A DNA stretch of 64,000 nucleotides. Origin: Mycobacterium sp. IS-1496 (GTDB lineage: Bacteria > Actinomycetota > Actinomycetes > Mycobacteriales > Mycobacteriaceae). The translations under genes were made by a program, and so were the position numbers. Below the pieces are notes generated by a model. That model had not been told where the DNA came from. It searched no databases and was given only the letters and a program-made list of their open reading frames with translations. The stretch lies in assembly GCF_001499995.1 (NCBI RefSeq), contig NZ_LQIU01000025.1, positions 1-64,000 of the forward strand, read 5' to 3'. Below, piece by piece: positions 49,871-59,853 of this stretch (positions are counted from its first letter, which is position 1; the number at the start of each line of letters is the position of its first letter).

Positions 49871-51226
49871 GTGCGCGCCTATCGCAGGGAGACGATCGCC
49901 GCCGTCGTCGGTCTGGTGCTCGTGGCGGCGGCGTTCGTCGTCCCCCATCTGCACCTCGAGGTCGTCACACCGCTGATCAACGCCACCCCGGAGCGCTTCC
50001 GGAGCTTCGCCGCCACCTCACCCATCTTCGGGTGGTGGAGGCCCCACGTGGGGTGGGGCACCGTGCCCGCCGTCGTCATCGGCGTGGCCGCCGTCGTCTG
50101 GGGGCGTGCGCCGGCACAGCGGCTGAACTGGCGGACGCTGGTGCTCGCGACGTGGGCCACCTCGGCGGCGTGGGCGTTCTCGCTGGCGATGGTCGACGGC
50201 TGGCAGCGCGGGTTCGCCGGCCGGCTGACCGCGCGCCATGAGTACCTGCGGCAGGTCCCCACCGTCACCGACATCCCCGAGGCGGTCCGCACGTTCGCCG
50301 ACCGCATCCTCGACTACCAGCCCGATTCGTGGATCACCCACGTCTCCGGGCACCCGCCGGGTGCGCTGCTGACGTTCGTCTGGCTGGACCGCATCGGACT
50401 CGGCGGCGGCGCCTGGGCCGGGCTGCTGTGCCTGATCGCCGGTTCGAGCGTGGCCGCGGCCATCCTCGTGGCGGTCCGCGCGCTGGCCGACGAGCGCACC
50501 GCCCGCCTCGCCGCGCCGTTCCTCGCGGTGGCGCCGACCGCGATCTGGGTGGCGGTGTCGGCCGACGGCTATTTCGCGGGCGTCGCCGCTTGGGGTATCG
50601 CGCTGTTGGCGCTGGCCGTGCGCCGCGCCGGCCGCCGCCCCGAACTGTTCGCGGTCGGCGCCGGCCTGCTGCTGGGATGGGGCATCTTCCTCAACTACGG
50701 CCTGGTGCTGATGGCACTGCCCGCCGTCGCGGTGCTGATCTGCTCCGCCGACTGGCGCTCCGCGCTGCGCGCGCTGCTGCCCGCCGTCGGCGCTGCGGTG
50801 GCCGTGGTCGTGGTGTTCGTCATCGCCGGATTCTGGTGGTTCGACGGCTATCAGCTGGTGCAGGAACGCTACTGGCAGGGCATCGCCAACGAGCGGCCGT
50901 TCCAGTACTGGGGGTGGGCGAACTTCGCCTCCGTCGTCTGCGCGATCGGGCTGGGCAGCGTCGCGGGGCTGGGACGGGTCTTCGACATCGCGGCCATCCG
51001 CGCGCGCTGCGGTCTGCACCTGCTGATGCTCGGGGCCCTCGCGGCGATTGTCTGCGCCGATCTGAGCATGCTGAGCAAGGCCGAGACCGAACGGATCTGG
51101 CTGCCCTTCACGATGTGGCTGGTCGCGGCCGGGGCGCTGCTGCCGGTGCGCGCGCAGCGGTGGTGGCTCGCCGTCAACGTGCTCGGCGCGCTGCTGATCA
51201 ACCACCTCGTCCTGACCAACTGGTGA
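49871..51226 (+). CDS. Multi-pass membrane protein (Rv0541c homologue), GT-C-like
   Basis: A 451-residue protein with about ten to twelve membrane helices. A conserved first external loop contains TPLINATPERFRSFAATSPIFGWW near 34 and RLTARHEYLRQVP near 120; an external VSGHPPGALL near 158 follows. The layout resembles GT-C mannosyltransferases of the envelope, but no Asp-rich catalytic motif is unmistakable. It starts at GTG 49871. In M. tuberculosis the counterpart lies next to menE; here an accessory block separates them. Confidence 0.85.
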   Translation: MRAYRRETIAAVVGLVLVAAAFVVPHLHLEVVTPLINATPERFRSFAATSPIFGWWRPHVGWGTVPAVVIGVAAVVWGRAPAQRLNWRTLVLATWATSAAWAFSLAMVDGWQRGFAGRLTARHEYLRQVPTVTDIPEAVRTFADRILDYQPDSWITHVSGHPPGALLTFVWLDRIGLGGGAWAGLLCLIAGSSVAAAILVAVRALADERTARLAAPFLAVAPTAIWVAVSADGYFAGVAAWGIALLALAVRRAGRRPELFAVGAGLLLGWGIFLNYGLVLMALPAVAVLICSADWRSALRALLPAVGAAVAVVVVFVIAGFWWFDGYQLVQERYWQGIANERPFQYWGWANFASVVCAIGLGSVAGLGRVFDIAAIRARCGLHLLMLGALAAIVCADLSMLSKAETERIWLPFTMWLVAAGALLPVRAQRWWLAVNVLGALLINHLVLTNW

Positions 51227-51277
51227 CGAAGCGCCTTTCCGGACACCGACGGCGCCACGGATCGGCAGAATGCCTGC

Positions 51278-52564
51278 ATGGGTCCCGAGAAGCCGGGGGG
51301 TCGTCCGCTCCGGCGGCACAGCCCGCCCCGCGGGCTCCGGTGGCGCAGCCCGCTCCGCGGCCGGTGGCTGACCTCCGTCCTCGGCGCCGCGCTCCTGGTG
51401 ACGCTGCCGATCGTCACCGTCACCGGCCTGCTGTCCTACATCGCCTACGGTCCGCAGTTCGGCCAGGCCATCCCCGCCGACGTCGGCTGGCTGAAGCTGC
51501 CGACGTTCGACTGGCCCACCGACCCGTCGTGGCTGTACCGGTTTACCCAGGGTGTGCATGTCGGGCTGGGCCTGGTCCTGATCCCGGTGGTGCTGGCCAA
51601 ACTGTGGTCGGTGATCCCACGGCTGTTCGTGTGGCCGCCGGCCCTGTCGATCGCCCAACTGCTGGAACGGATCTCGCTGCTGATGCTGGTCGGCGGCATC
51701 CTGTTCGAGATCGTCACCGGCGTGCTCAACATCCAGTACGACTACATCTTCGGCTTCAGCTTCTACACCGCCCACTACTTCGGGGCCTGGATGTTCATCA
51801 CCGGGTTCCTGGTCCACATCGCGATCAAGATCCCGCGGATGCGGGCCGGGCTGCGGTCGATACCGCTGCGCGAGGTGCTGCGCACCGACCGCGCCGGCAC
51901 CCGGCCGGAAGACTTCGAGCCCGACGGGCTGGCAGCGCCCGACCCGGCGGAACCGACGATGAGCCGCCGCGGCGCGCTGGCCCTGGTCGGCGGTGGTGCG
52001 CTGTTGATGGCGGTCCTGACCGCGGGCCAGACCCTCGGCGGAATAACCAGACCGGCGGCACTGCTGCTGCCCCGCGGCCGCTCGTCCGGCGATGGCCCGA
52101 ACGACTTCCAGGTCAACCGCACCGCCCGCGCGGCGGGCATCACCACCGCGGCGACGGGTCCGGGCTGGCGGCTCACGCTGCGCGGCGGCTCGCAGCCCGT
52201 CGTCCTCGACCGCGCCGCGCTGGCGGCACTGCCCCAGCACACGGCCCGATTGCCGATCGCCTGCGTCGAGGGCTGGTCGACCACCCAGACGTGGAGCGGG
52301 GTGCGGTTACGTGACCTCGCCGCGCTGGCCGGGGTGCCCGAGCCGGTGTCGGCCCGCGTGTCGTCGGTCGAGCGGCGCGGTGCGTTCAATCGGGCGAGGT
52401 TGCAGGCCAACCAGATCCGCGATGACGATGCGCTGCTGGCGCTGCGCGTCAACGGTGCGGACCTCTCCCCCGATCACGGGTTCCCGGCGCGGGTGATCGT
52501 GCCCGCGTTGCCCGGTGTGCACAACACCAAGTGGGTGGGCGCGATCGACTTCGAGGCGCGTTGA
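51278..52564 (+). CDS. Membrane molybdopterin-dependent oxidoreductase with cytochrome b-like part
   Basis: A 428-residue protein. Residues 30-205 hold four to five membrane helices with His in GVHVGLG and YTAHYFGAW, like a di-heme cytochrome b561 module. A second membrane stretch near 235 precedes an oxidoreductase molybdopterin domain (260-428) with the Mo-ligand Cys in PIACVEGWSTTQTWSGV near 328 and LPGVHNTKWVGAI near the end. It resembles sulfite oxidase family proteins, with unknown substrate. The catalytic domain is predicted outside the membrane. Confidence 0.87.
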   Translation: MGPEKPGGRPLRRHSPPRGLRWRSPLRGRWLTSVLGAALLVTLPIVTVTGLLSYIAYGPQFGQAIPADVGWLKLPTFDWPTDPSWLYRFTQGVHVGLGLVLIPVVLAKLWSVIPRLFVWPPALSIAQLLERISLLMLVGGILFEIVTGVLNIQYDYIFGFSFYTAHYFGAWMFITGFLVHIAIKIPRMRAGLRSIPLREVLRTDRAGTRPEDFEPDGLAAPDPAEPTMSRRGALALVGGGALLMAVLTAGQTLGGITRPAALLLPRGRSSGDGPNDFQVNRTARAAGITTAATGPGWRLTLRGGSQPVVLDRAALAALPQHTARLPIACVEGWSTTQTWSGVRLRDLAALAGVPEPVSARVSSVERRGAFNRARLQANQIRDDDALLALRVNGADLSPDHGFPARVIVPALPGVHNTKWVGAIDFEAR

Positions 52565-52565
52565 C

Positions 52566-53147
52566 ATGCGGGCCTTCCGCGCGGTGTACGGATCGCACCC
52601 GCTGCATCTGCTGACGCTGATCGCCGGCTTCGCGTTGTTCGGCTACACCGTTGCCACGCTCGGCATCGCCGCCCTGTGGAATCCGCGCACGTGGTGGCAG
52701 TCGATCGTGGTGTGGTTCGCGGCCGCCGTCATCCTGCACGACCTGGTGCTGTTCCCGCTCTACGCGCTCGTCGACCGCATTCTCACTCTCTCCCAGCGCT
52801 TTCCGGCTCCGGTGCCGGTCCTGAATCACCTCCGCGTTCCGATTCTGGGTGCCGCCCTGACGTTCGCGGTGTTCAGTCCCGGCATCCTGCGGCAGGGTGC
52901 GCCCGCTTACACCGCGGCCACCGGACAGACGCAGGAGCCGTACCTCGGCCGCTGGCTGCTGCTGGTCGCCGCGATGTTCGCGCTCAGCGCCGCGGCGTAC
53001 GCGGTCCGGCTGGGGAGAACCCGACGGGCTACGGCGCCGCCAACGTCGCGAGCACCCGGCGGCCCGCCGGATGCAGACCCGTCATCGTCAACCCCGCCTC
53101 CTGCGCCAGCGCAGCCGCACAGTCCACCCCCACCGACGCCCACCTGA
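52566..53147 (+). CDS. Membrane protein, partner of the molybdopterin oxidoreductase
   Basis: A 193-residue protein with four predicted helices (about 13-33, 43-63, 93-110 and 135-155) and a proline-rich tail (PPTSRAPGGPPD, then PPPAPAQPHSPPPPTPT). The ATG at 52566 is one base past the upstream stop. The last 40 codons lie antisense to the methyltransferase gene; the stop is 119 bases inside it. The tail may be low-constraint. Function unknown. Confidence 0.72.
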   Translation: MRAFRAVYGSHPLHLLTLIAGFALFGYTVATLGIAALWNPRTWWQSIVVWFAAAVILHDLVLFPLYALVDRILTLSQRFPAPVPVLNHLRVPILGAALTFAVFSPGILRQGAPAYTAATGQTQEPYLGRWLLLVAAMFALSAAAYAVRLGRTRRATAPPTSRAPGGPPDADPSSSTPPPAPAQPHSPPPPTPT

Positions 53148-53658
53148 ACCACGGCCCCACCGTGTTCGAGGACTCCAGGCGCACCATGGTGTCCTGCACT
53201 CCCCGGGTCTCGGAGTCGAACTCGACGACGCAGCGGCCGCCCGGGCGCAGCAGTTCGGCGGCGCGGCGCAGCACCCGCCTCGGATCGCCGCCGAGGCCGA
53301 TGTTGCCGTCGGCCAGGAGCGCGGTCTGCCACCGCCCGAGTCCGGGCAACACCCCGAACACGTCGCGGCGCAGCGCGGGAGCGCCGTTGCGCCGCGCCAA
53401 CTCGACCGCGGTGGCGGACTGGTCGACACCGAGGGCCGGGATGCCGCGGCGGACCAGATCGGCCACCAGACGGCCTGGGCCGCAACCCAAGTCGATGGTC
53501 GGCCCCTCACAGAGCAGCACGACCGCCCGGTCGAAGAGCCGGTCGGCGTGCCGTCCGCCGAGCCAGCTGCGCACCGGCAGCGTCTTCACCGCCCCGTCGC
53601 CGCTGCGGATCCAGCACCGTTCCCCGTCGAGCGCGCGGTCGTAGAGGTTGCCGAGCAC
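53029..53658 (-). CDS. Class I SAM-dependent methyltransferase
   Basis: A 209-residue methyltransferase: motif I TIDLGCGPGRLVADLV near 53, an Asp at the end of strand two (LGVDQSATAVELA), and LLRPGGRCVVEFDSE near 138. The substrate is unknown. The start overlaps no gene; the downstream end overlaps the convergent membrane protein gene. It is four bases from the DUF2064 stop, so likely co-transcribed with it and the GT2 gene. Confidence 0.87.
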   Translation of the reverse strand: MLGNLYDRALDGERCWIRSGDGAVKTLPVRSWLGGRHADRLFDRAVVLLCEGPTIDLGCGPGRLVADLVRRGIPALGVDQSATAVELARRNGAPALRRDVFGVLPGLGRWQTALLADGNIGLGGDPRRVLRRAAELLRPGGRCVVEFDSETRGVQDTMVRLESSNTVGPWFRWASVGVDCAAALAQEAGLTMTGLHPAGRRVLATLAAP

Positions 53659-53661
53659 CGG

Positions 53662-54333
53662 TCACAACCCCGCCGCGGCCGTCGCGAACGGGAACCGCCC
53701 ACCGGGCGGGCAGCAGCGTCGGACGGTTTCGACGTCGGCGGCGGTGTCCACATCGGCGAGCTCGTCGACCATTATCACGCTGATCCCCCTGTCCTGCAAC
53801 GCTTTCCGCGTCAGCGCGCCGGTGTCGTCCCGCGACATCGGCACCTCGCGCAGGCAGTCGGCCATCGTCGCGGTCCGCACCCCGAGCAGCCACCAGCCGC
53901 CGTCGCGTGCCGGCCCCAGCACCGCCTCGGCGGCGAGCAGCGTCTGTGCGCACCGGGCCAGCAGATCGGCGGTGACCTGGGGGGTGTCCATCCCGATCTG
54001 CAGGATCGGACGGTCCCCCACCGCCGCGGCGGCGTCGACGTGCGCGTGGGCCAGCCGTTCGGCGAACGAGTCACCGCGCTGCTCGACGACGGTGAATTCG
54101 GCCAGGCGGGCCCGCAGCGCCGCGCTGTCGTGGACTTCGTCGAGGTCGCCGGTCAGCGCCACCACCCGCGCCGACACGGGCGTCGCCAGGACCGCGTCGA
54201 GGGTGTCGAGCAGCGCGGCCGCCGCGATCACCGCGGCCATCTCGAACCCGACCGTGACCGCCAGCCGCGTCTTCGCCAAACCGGGCACCGGGGCCTTGGC
54301 GACCACGAGCACCGTCACCGGCAACTCCGTCAC
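53662..54333 (-). CDS. DUF2064 / TIGR04282 nucleotidyltransferase-like protein (Rv0540 homologue)
   Basis: A 223-residue GT-A fold protein: LVVAKAPVPGLAKTRLA near 9, LQIGMDTPQVTADLLARCA near 110, and GPARDGGWWLLGV near 138, which is the pattern of sugar nucleotidyl/glycosyltransferase TIGR04282. The activity is unproven. Its GTG at 54333 overlaps the GT2 stop (GTGA), giving translational coupling. Confidence 0.87.
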   Translation of the reverse strand: MTELPVTVLVVAKAPVPGLAKTRLAVTVGFEMAAVIAAAALLDTLDAVLATPVSARVVALTGDLDEVHDSAALRARLAEFTVVEQRGDSFAERLAHAHVDAAAAVGDRPILQIGMDTPQVTADLLARCAQTLLAAEAVLGPARDGGWWLLGVRTATMADCLREVPMSRDDTGALTRKALQDRGISVIMVDELADVDTAADVETVRRCCPPGGRFPFATAAAGL

Positions 54334-54986
54334 TCGATCACCCGCCAGAAGTCCAGCGCGGCCACCGCGCTGCCGCGCAACGAGCCGCTGACCTTCGATC
54401 TCCCGCCGGTGCGCGGGCCGTAGGTGACGTCGCGTTCCACGACGCGCCAGCCCGCGGCGGCGGCACGGACCAGCAGTTCCAGGGGATACCCGGATCGGCG
54501 ATCCTGCACACCGAGCGCGAGCAGATCCTCGCGGCGGGCCACCCGCATCGGCGCGATGTCGTGGACGGGCAAACCGTGGCGGTGCCGTAACCGCCAGCAC
54601 ACCGCGGCCGTGCCGAGGCGGGCATGCCACGGCCAGCGCAGACCGGGCACCGCCCTCCGCCGGCCGACCGCCAGGTGGGCACCCTTGTCCAGTTCGGCCA
54701 CCAGGGCGGGCAATTCGCGCGGGTCGAGCGACCCGTCGGCGTCGAGCACGGCGACCACCGGGGTGCCCGCGGCCAGCACCCCCGCGTGCACCGCGGAGCC
54801 GTAACCGGGGCGTGCCTCGTGCACAACCTCGGCGCCGTGCCGCCGTGCCACGTCCGCGGTGCCGTCGGTGCTGTTGTTGTCCACCACCAGAGCGCGGTAG
54901 CCGTCGGGCAGCGCGGCCAGGACCGCCGGCAGCGATGCCGCCTCGTCCAGGCACGGCAGCACCACCGTCACGGGACACTCGGGCAT
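54330..54986 (-). CDS. Family 2 glycosyltransferase (Rv0539 homologue)
   Basis: A 218-residue GT-A glycosyltransferase: VVLPCLDEAASLPAVLAAL near 8, VDNNSTDGTADV near 35, DADGS near 84 (nucleotide-sugar Asp), and GRSKVSGSLRGS near 195. It has no membrane helix and resembles dolichyl-phosphate mannose synthase-like enzymes without their membrane part. The ATG at 54986 begins the conserved strand. First gene of a three-gene operon with DUF2064 and methyltransferase genes. Confidence 0.9.
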   Translation of the reverse strand: MPECPVTVVLPCLDEAASLPAVLAALPDGYRALVVDNNSTDGTADVARRHGAEVVHEARPGYGSAVHAGVLAAGTPVVAVLDADGSLDPRELPALVAELDKGAHLAVGRRRAVPGLRWPWHARLGTAAVCWRLRHRHGLPVHDIAPMRVARREDLLALGVQDRRSGYPLELLVRAAAAGWRVVERDVTYGPRTGGRSKVSGSLRGSAVAALDFWRVIE

Positions 54987-55087
54987 AGCAACGAGGCTAA
55001 CCACGCCCGTCGGCACCCACCTGGGGCAACAGTGACGAATCTCTGACATCGGCGCAGGTGGCGGGCGCTGACGGCTAACCTCGAAGG

Positions 55088-55801
55088 GTGACACGGGTCC
55101 TGATCGCCGACGACGACTCCGTCGTGCGGGACGTCGTGCGTCGGTATCTCGAACGCGACGGCCTGGAAGTGGCGATCGCCCGCGACGGCACCGAGGCGCT
55201 GCGGCTGCTCGGCACCGAACGCATCGACGTCGCCGTGCTCGACGTGATGATGCCCGGCCCCGACGGGCTGACCCTCTGTCGCACCCTGCGCCAGCGCGGC
55301 GACCACACCGTTCCGGTCATCCTGCTGACCGCCCTCGGGGAAGAGGACGACCGCATCGCCGGCCTCGAAGCCGGCGCCGACGACTACCTGACCAAACCGT
55401 TCAGCCCCCGGGAACTGGCGCTGCGGGTGCGCTCGGTCCTGCGCCGCTCTCCGACGCCGGTCGGGGTCACCCCGGTCGACCTGAAGGTCGGCGCGCTCAC
55501 GATCTCGGCGGCCGCACGGTCGGTCACCGTCGACGGTCAGCCCGTCAGCCTCACCAACCGCGAGTTCGATCTGCTGCTGTTCTTCATCACTCACGCCGAC
55601 ACCGTGTTCACCCGCGAAGAGCTGCTCAAGCAGGTGTGGCGGTGGGACTTCGGCGATCTGTCCACGGTGACCGTGCACGTCAAACGGCTGCGTTCGAAGC
55701 TCGGCGACCAGCACCGGGTGCAGACGGTGTGGGGCCGCGGCTACATGTGGAGCGATGCCGCGGGCGCGCGTGAGGGCCTGAGCACCGGTGCCGTCAACTG
55801 A
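55088..55801 (+). CDS. Two-component response regulator, OmpR/PhoB type
   Basis: A 237-residue regulator. The receiver domain has acidic residues DDD at 8-10, phosphoacceptor Asp52 ([11 protein letters not shown]), Thr in LLTALGE near 80 and Lys in [11 protein letters not shown] near 102. The C-terminal winged helix (135-225) has [12 protein letters not shown] and [14 protein letters not shown]. It starts at GTG 55088. The kinase gene overlaps its 3' end by 14 bases, so the pair is co-expressed. Confidence 0.95.
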   Translation: MTRVLIADDDSVVRDVVRRYLERDGLEVAIARDGTEALRLLGTERIDVAVLDVMMPGPDGLTLCRTLRQRGDHTVPVILLTALGEEDDRIAGLEAGADDYLTKPFSPRELALRVRSVLRRSPTPVGVTPVDLKVGALTISAAARSVTVDGQPVSLTNREFDLLLFFITHADTVFTREELLKQVWRWDFGDLSTVTVHVKRLRSKLGDQHRVQTVWGRGYMWSDAAGAREGLSTGAVN

Positions 55802-56813
55802 CGTCTGGGAGATCGGCGCCTGGGCGCTGGCCTGTTCCATTCCGGTGGTGCTGGCTGGTGCGCTGATCATCCGGTTGGCCCGCACGTGGTCGCTGGCGGT
55901 CAGCATGGTCGTGCTCGTGCTGATCCCTGTGCTCGCGACGTTCACCGGCGTGCTGGGCGCCAGCGGTTTCATGATCACCGAGACCTTCGAGCCGATCGCC
56001 GTGGTGCTCGTGGTGGTGGCCGTCGTCACCATCCCCGCCGCGGTGATGCTGGGCCGCTATCAGGCCCGCCGCACGGTGTGGGAGCAGGAGATCCGGGAGT
56101 CCGAGCAGGCGGCCGAGATGTCGCGGCGGCAACTGGTCGCGTTCGTCAGCCACGACCTGCGCACCCCGCTGGCCGGGATCCGCGCGGTGTCCGAGGCCAT
56201 CGCCGACGGTCTGGTCGGCGCCGACGAGGTGCGCGCGCACGCCAAGCACATCGAGCAGGAATCGATCCGGCTGTCGGAGATGGTCGACGACCTGTTCGAG
56301 ATGAGCAAGATCAACGCCGGGGCGGTGCAGCCGGCGTTCGACCGGGTCGCGCTCGACGAGGTCGTCGACGACGTGCTGGCCGCCCACCGGATCGCCGCCG
56401 AACGCGCCGGGGTGCAGCTGCGCGCCGAACTGCCCGACGAACCCGTGCAGGTGCTCGGCAGCGACCGAGCGCTGGTGCGGGTGCTGTCCAATCTGGTGGC
56501 CAACGCGATCGCGCACACCCCGGAGGGCGGCCGCGTGCAGCTGGCGCTCGGCTCCGACGACGACGTCGCGTGGGCCCGCGTCGACGACACCGGCGTCGGC
56601 ATCGACGAGGCCGACCTGCCGCGGGTGTTCGACGTGGCCTACCGCGGCTCCAACGACCGCATCCCGCGCGACGACGCGTCGCTGCCCAGCGGATCGGGTC
56701 TTGGCCTGGCCATCGCCGCCGGCCTCGTGCAGGCGCACCGCGGCACGCTGTCCGCGCACAACCTCGGCACGGGCGCCCGTTTCGAGGTACGGCTCCCGCT
56801 GGCCGTCGATTAG
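55788..56813 (+). CDS. Sensor histidine kinase
   Basis: A 341-residue membrane kinase. N-terminal helices at about 11-29, 36-56 and 68-88 with no large extracellular domain suggest sensing within the membrane. H-box [12 protein letters not shown] with His122, N-box [11 protein letters not shown] near 232, G1 DDTGVGI and G2 GSGLGLAI near 300. It partners the regulator at 55088. The stimulus is unknown. Confidence 0.94.
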   Translation: MPSTDVWEIGAWALACSIPVVLAGALIIRLARTWSLAVSMVVLVLIPVLATFTGVLGASGFMITETFEPIAVVLVVVAVVTIPAAVMLGRYQARRTVWEQEIRESEQAAEMSRRQLVAFVSHDLRTPLAGIRAVSEAIADGLVGADEVRAHAKHIEQESIRLSEMVDDLFEMSKINAGAVQPAFDRVALDEVVDDVLAAHRIAAERAGVQLRAELPDEPVQVLGSDRALVRVLSNLVANAIAHTPEGGRVQLALGSDDDVAWARVDDTGVGIDEADLPRVFDVAYRGSNDRIPRDDASLPSGSGLGLAIAAGLVQAHRGTLSAHNLGTGARFEVRLPLAVD

Positions 56814-56847
56814 AACTCCCTTCGCCGACCGTCGTGGACGAGGGCGG

Positions 56848-57972
56848 TCAGTCGGGCAGCGAGTTGCCCAACCGCTCCGCGGCGGCCAGATAGTCCTCGA
56901 TGAACTCGCGCACCACTTCGCGCGCCGGTTTGACCTTGTTCATCAACCCGACGCCCTGGCCGACGAAGTAGGTCGACAACTGCTGCGCGCCGGGGTGCCC
57001 CTGCGCGGCGAGCACGTCGATGCGGCGCAGCAGCGGTTCGGCGAGCATGTTCTGCAGCGGCAGCGGCAGCGGACGGCGCTCCCCGCGCGGCGCCCAGGCC
57101 TGCGTCCAGTCCGACACCAGCTGGCGGGCCGGTTTACCCGTGCGGCCCGCCGAGCGCACGGTGTCCCGCGACGTGGCGGCCAACATCTTCTGCACGGTGT
57201 GCGGCGCTGTCTCGGCCTCCTCGGTGGTCAGCCACACCGAACCGGTCCACGCGCCGTCGGCGCCCATCGCCACCGCCGCGGCCATCTGCCGGCCGGTCAC
57301 GATGCCGCCCGCGGCGAGCACCGGCACCTTGGTGCCGGTCTCCTCGACGGCCTGGATCACCTCGGGAATCAGCACCAGCGTGGTCACCTCACCGCAGTGC
57401 CCGCCGGCCTCGGTGCCCTGCGCGACGATCAGGTCGACCCCGGCGGCGACCTGTTTGACGGCGTGCTCGCGCGCGCCGACGAGCGCCGCGACCGGCACAC
57501 CGCGTTCGCGGCCCGCCTCGATCATGTAGTCCGGCGGGACGCCGAGCGCGTTGGCGATCAGCTTGATCGGGTGACTCATCGCGACGTCGAGCAGTTCGCG
57601 GCCGGTGTCCCCGGACAGCGACGACCCGCCGAGCCGCGGCGCACTGTCGAGTTCGATGTCGTGGTCGGCCAGCAGCTGGGTGACGAACTCGCGGTACTCG
57701 GCCGGGATGCGGTCGGCGAGGTCGGTGCGCGAGAGGTTCTCCCCCTTGCCCTCGAACTTGGCCGGCACGATGATGTCGGCGCCGTAGGGCTTGCCGCCCA
57801 CCTGCTCGTCGATCCAGGCGAGTTCCCGGTCGAGCTGTTCGGGGGTGTAGGCGGTCGCGCCGAGCACCCCGAAACCGCCGGCGTTGGTCACGGCGGCGAC
57901 GACGTCGCGGCAGTGGCTGAACGCGAAGAGCGGGAAGTCGATGCCGAACTGTTCACATATCGCGGGTTTCAC
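56848..57972 (-). CDS. NAD(P)H-dependent flavin oxidoreductase (nitronate monooxygenase-like)
   Basis: A 374-residue TIM-barrel FMN enzyme related to nitronate monooxygenase: CRDVVAAVTNAGGFGVLGATAYTPEQLDREL near 21, GVDLIVAQGTEAGGHCGEV near 185 and AGGIVTGRQMAAAVAMGADGAWTGS near 228. The EAGGH motif carries the active-site His. The substrate is unknown; nitronate oxidation is not assured. It is convergent with the kinase and separated by 34 bases. Confidence 0.9.
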   Translation of the reverse strand: MKPAICEQFGIDFPLFAFSHCRDVVAAVTNAGGFGVLGATAYTPEQLDRELAWIDEQVGGKPYGADIIVPAKFEGKGENLSRTDLADRIPAEYREFVTQLLADHDIELDSAPRLGGSSLSGDTGRELLDVAMSHPIKLIANALGVPPDYMIEAGRERGVPVAALVGAREHAVKQVAAGVDLIVAQGTEAGGHCGEVTTLVLIPEVIQAVEETGTKVPVLAAGGIVTGRQMAAAVAMGADGAWTGSVWLTTEEAETAPHTVQKMLAATSRDTVRSAGRTGKPARQLVSDWTQAWAPRGERRPLPLPLQNMLAEPLLRRIDVLAAQGHPGAQQLSTYFVGQGVGLMNKVKPAREVVREFIEDYLAAAERLGNSLPD

Positions 57973-57992
57973 GCCACCAGTATCGCCCCGCC

Positions 57993-58820
57993 TCAGGCGC
58001 CGAATCCCGGGGCCTGCGCCAGGAACCGCTCGATCGCGGTGAGCATCCGGCGGCCGTCGAGCAGCGCCGGGTCGTTGTGCCCGGCATCGGGCACGAGCAC
58101 GAACTCCTTCGGTTCGGCTGCGGCGTCGAACAGCCGCCGGCTCATGCCGGCCGGGACGATGTCGTCACGATCGCCCGCGATCACCAACAGCGGGGCACCG
58201 ATCCCGCCGATCCGCTCGATGGACGGATAGCGGTCGATGAGCAACCGCCGCACCGGCAGCCACGGGTAGTGCACCGCGCCCACGTCGGGCAGCGAGGTGA
58301 ACGGTGAGCGCAGGATCAGCGCGGCGGGCGGTTGTTCGGCGGCGAGGCCGACCGCGACTGCGCCGCCGAGCGATTCACCGAAATACACGAGGCGGACCGG
58401 GTCGACCTCGGGTTGGGCGGCCAGCCACTCGCGGGCCGCGCGGGCGTCGGCGGCCAGCCCGTCCTCGCTGGGCCGGCCCGGGTTGCCGCCGTAGCCCCGG
58501 TAGTCGAACAGCAGCACCGACGACCCCATGCGCCGCAGTGCGATCGCCAGCGCCGCCCGCATGGACCGGTCGCCACCGTTGCCGTTGAACATCACCACAC
58601 CCGGCCCCCGGCCGGCCGTCGGGAAGTACCACCCACCGAGATCCAATCCGTCCGCGGTGCGCAGCACGACGTCGCGCGCACCCGGCGACACCGTGCTCGC
58701 CGACGGCACGGGACCCGGTGCCGGGAAATAGATCAGCCGCCGCTGCTGGGTCCACAGCAACCCCAACGCTCCCGTCGCCACAAGGGCGACGATAACGAGA
58801 ATGCGCGCCCAGCGGGGCAT
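57993..58820 (-). CDS. Membrane-anchored alpha/beta hydrolase
   Basis: A 275-residue protein. An N-terminal membrane anchor at about 7-24 is followed by an alpha/beta hydrolase of the Bem46/YfhR type: VMFNGNGGDRS near 75, DYRGYGGNPG near 103, nucleophile Ser in YFGESLGGAVAVG near 148, Asp in GDRDDIVP near 217 and His in DAGHNDPALL near 250. It is two bases from the epimerase stop, so it probably shares its transcript. Confidence 0.9.
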   Translation of the reverse strand: MPRWARILVIVALVATGALGLLWTQQRRLIYFPAPGPVPSASTVSPGARDVVLRTADGLDLGGWYFPTAGRGPGVVMFNGNGGDRSMRAALAIALRRMGSSVLLFDYRGYGGNPGRPSEDGLAADARAAREWLAAQPEVDPVRLVYFGESLGGAVAVGLAAEQPPAALILRSPFTSLPDVGAVHYPWLPVRRLLIDRYPSIERIGGIGAPLLVIAGDRDDIVPAGMSRRLFDAAAEPKEFVLVPDAGHNDPALLDGRRMLTAIERFLAQAPGFGA

Positions 58821-58821
58821 G

Positions 58822-59853
58822 TCACGCCCGCAACGGCGCGAAGGCGAACTCCCGCAGTCCGTCCCGCGGATCCACCGCGGCCCGGAAACCTAACCGCTCG
58901 GCCGCCCGCCGCGGCGAGGCGACGATGTGGCGCACGTCGCCGCTGCGGTACTGTCCGGTCACCAGCGGTGGTGCGGCGGCGCGGATCTCGCAGAGCTCGG
59001 TGGCGACCTCGATGATCGAGATCGGCCGGCCGGAGCAGACGTTGAACGCCTCGAAACCCGGGAGCCGCGACTCGACCGCGGCCAGATTGGCCGCCGCGAC
59101 ATCGTCGACGTGGACGAAGTCGCGCATCTGCCCACCGTCCTCGAAAACCCTCGGCACGTCCCCGTTCTCGAGTTCGGAGCGGAAGATCGCCGCCACCCCG
59201 CTGTAGGGGGTGTCGCGGGGCATGTGCGGGCCGTAGACGTTGTGGTAGCGCAGGGCCACGACGGAACCTCCGACAGCGTCACTCCATGCCAGCGCGTAAT
59301 GCTCCTGTGCGACTTTGCTTGCCGCGTAGAGGCTTCTGGGCCGCAGCGGCTCGTCCTCCTCGACCAGCCGCCAGTGCAGTTCCTCGCCGCCGACGGGGCA
59401 GCGGTGCTCGAACACCCCGGCGTCGAGATCGGCACGGGTGCGCGGCAGGGGGTCGACGGGTCCGTGTGCGGGACAGTCGAACCGGCCCTGCCCGTAGACC
59501 ACCATCGACGACGCCAGCACCAGTTTCTGGACACCCGCGGCGAACATCTCGGCGAGCAGCACCGTGGTCCCGTAGTCGTTGTGGCTGCCGTACGAGGGCG
59601 CATCGGCCGCATTGACCCCGGCGCCCACCACGGCCGCCTGATGACAGACCGCGTCGATGCCGTCGAGCAGCGGGGCCAGCGCGGTGGGGTCGGCGACGTC
59701 GACCCGGTGCGTGCCTTCGGGAAGGTGCGCCGATCCACCGTGCGCGGCAGGCAGCATCACGTCCACGGCGACGACGTCGTGACCCGCCGATTCCAGCGCC
59801 GTGCGCACCCGCGAGCCGATGAACCCGGCGGCGCCGGTCAGCAACACCCTCAC
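58822..59853 (-). CDS. galE3: NAD-dependent epimerase/dehydratase (UDP-sugar epimerase, GalE3 type)
   Basis: A 343-residue extended SDR. The NAD motif [13 protein letters not shown] is at 4-16, [12 protein letters not shown] near 178 provides the Tyr and Lys of catalysis, and [10 protein letters not shown] near 205 belongs to the substrate pocket. It is likely a nucleotide-sugar epimerase for cell-envelope sugars; exact sugar unproven. Its GTG at 59853 overlaps the phosphorylase stop. It corresponds to Rv0536. Confidence 0.9.
   Translation of the reverse strand: MRVLLTGAAGFIGSRVRTALESAGHDVVAVDVMLPAAHGGSAHLPEGTHRVDVADPTALAPLLDGIDAVCHQAAVVGAGVNAADAPSYGSHNDYGTTVLLAEMFAAGVQKLVLASSMVVYGQGRFDCPAHGPVDPLPRTRADLDAGVFEHRCPVGGEELHWRLVEEDEPLRPRSLYAASKVAQEHYALAWSDAVGGSVVALRYHNVYGPHMPRDTPYSGVAAIFRSELENGDVPRVFEDGGQMRDFVHVDDVAAANLAAVESRLPGFEAFNVCSGRPISIIEVATELCEIRAAAPPLVTGQYRSGDVRHIVASPRRAAERLGFRAAVDPRDGLREFAFAPLRA

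Noticed and set aside
50018..52240. A 740-codon open frame on the minus strand antisense to the Rv0541 homologue and the molybdopterin oxidoreductase
   Set aside because: It is rich in Arg, Gln, Asp and Gly with no hydrophobic pattern or motif, and both sense-strand proteins have clear family features. It is an artefact of high GC third positions.
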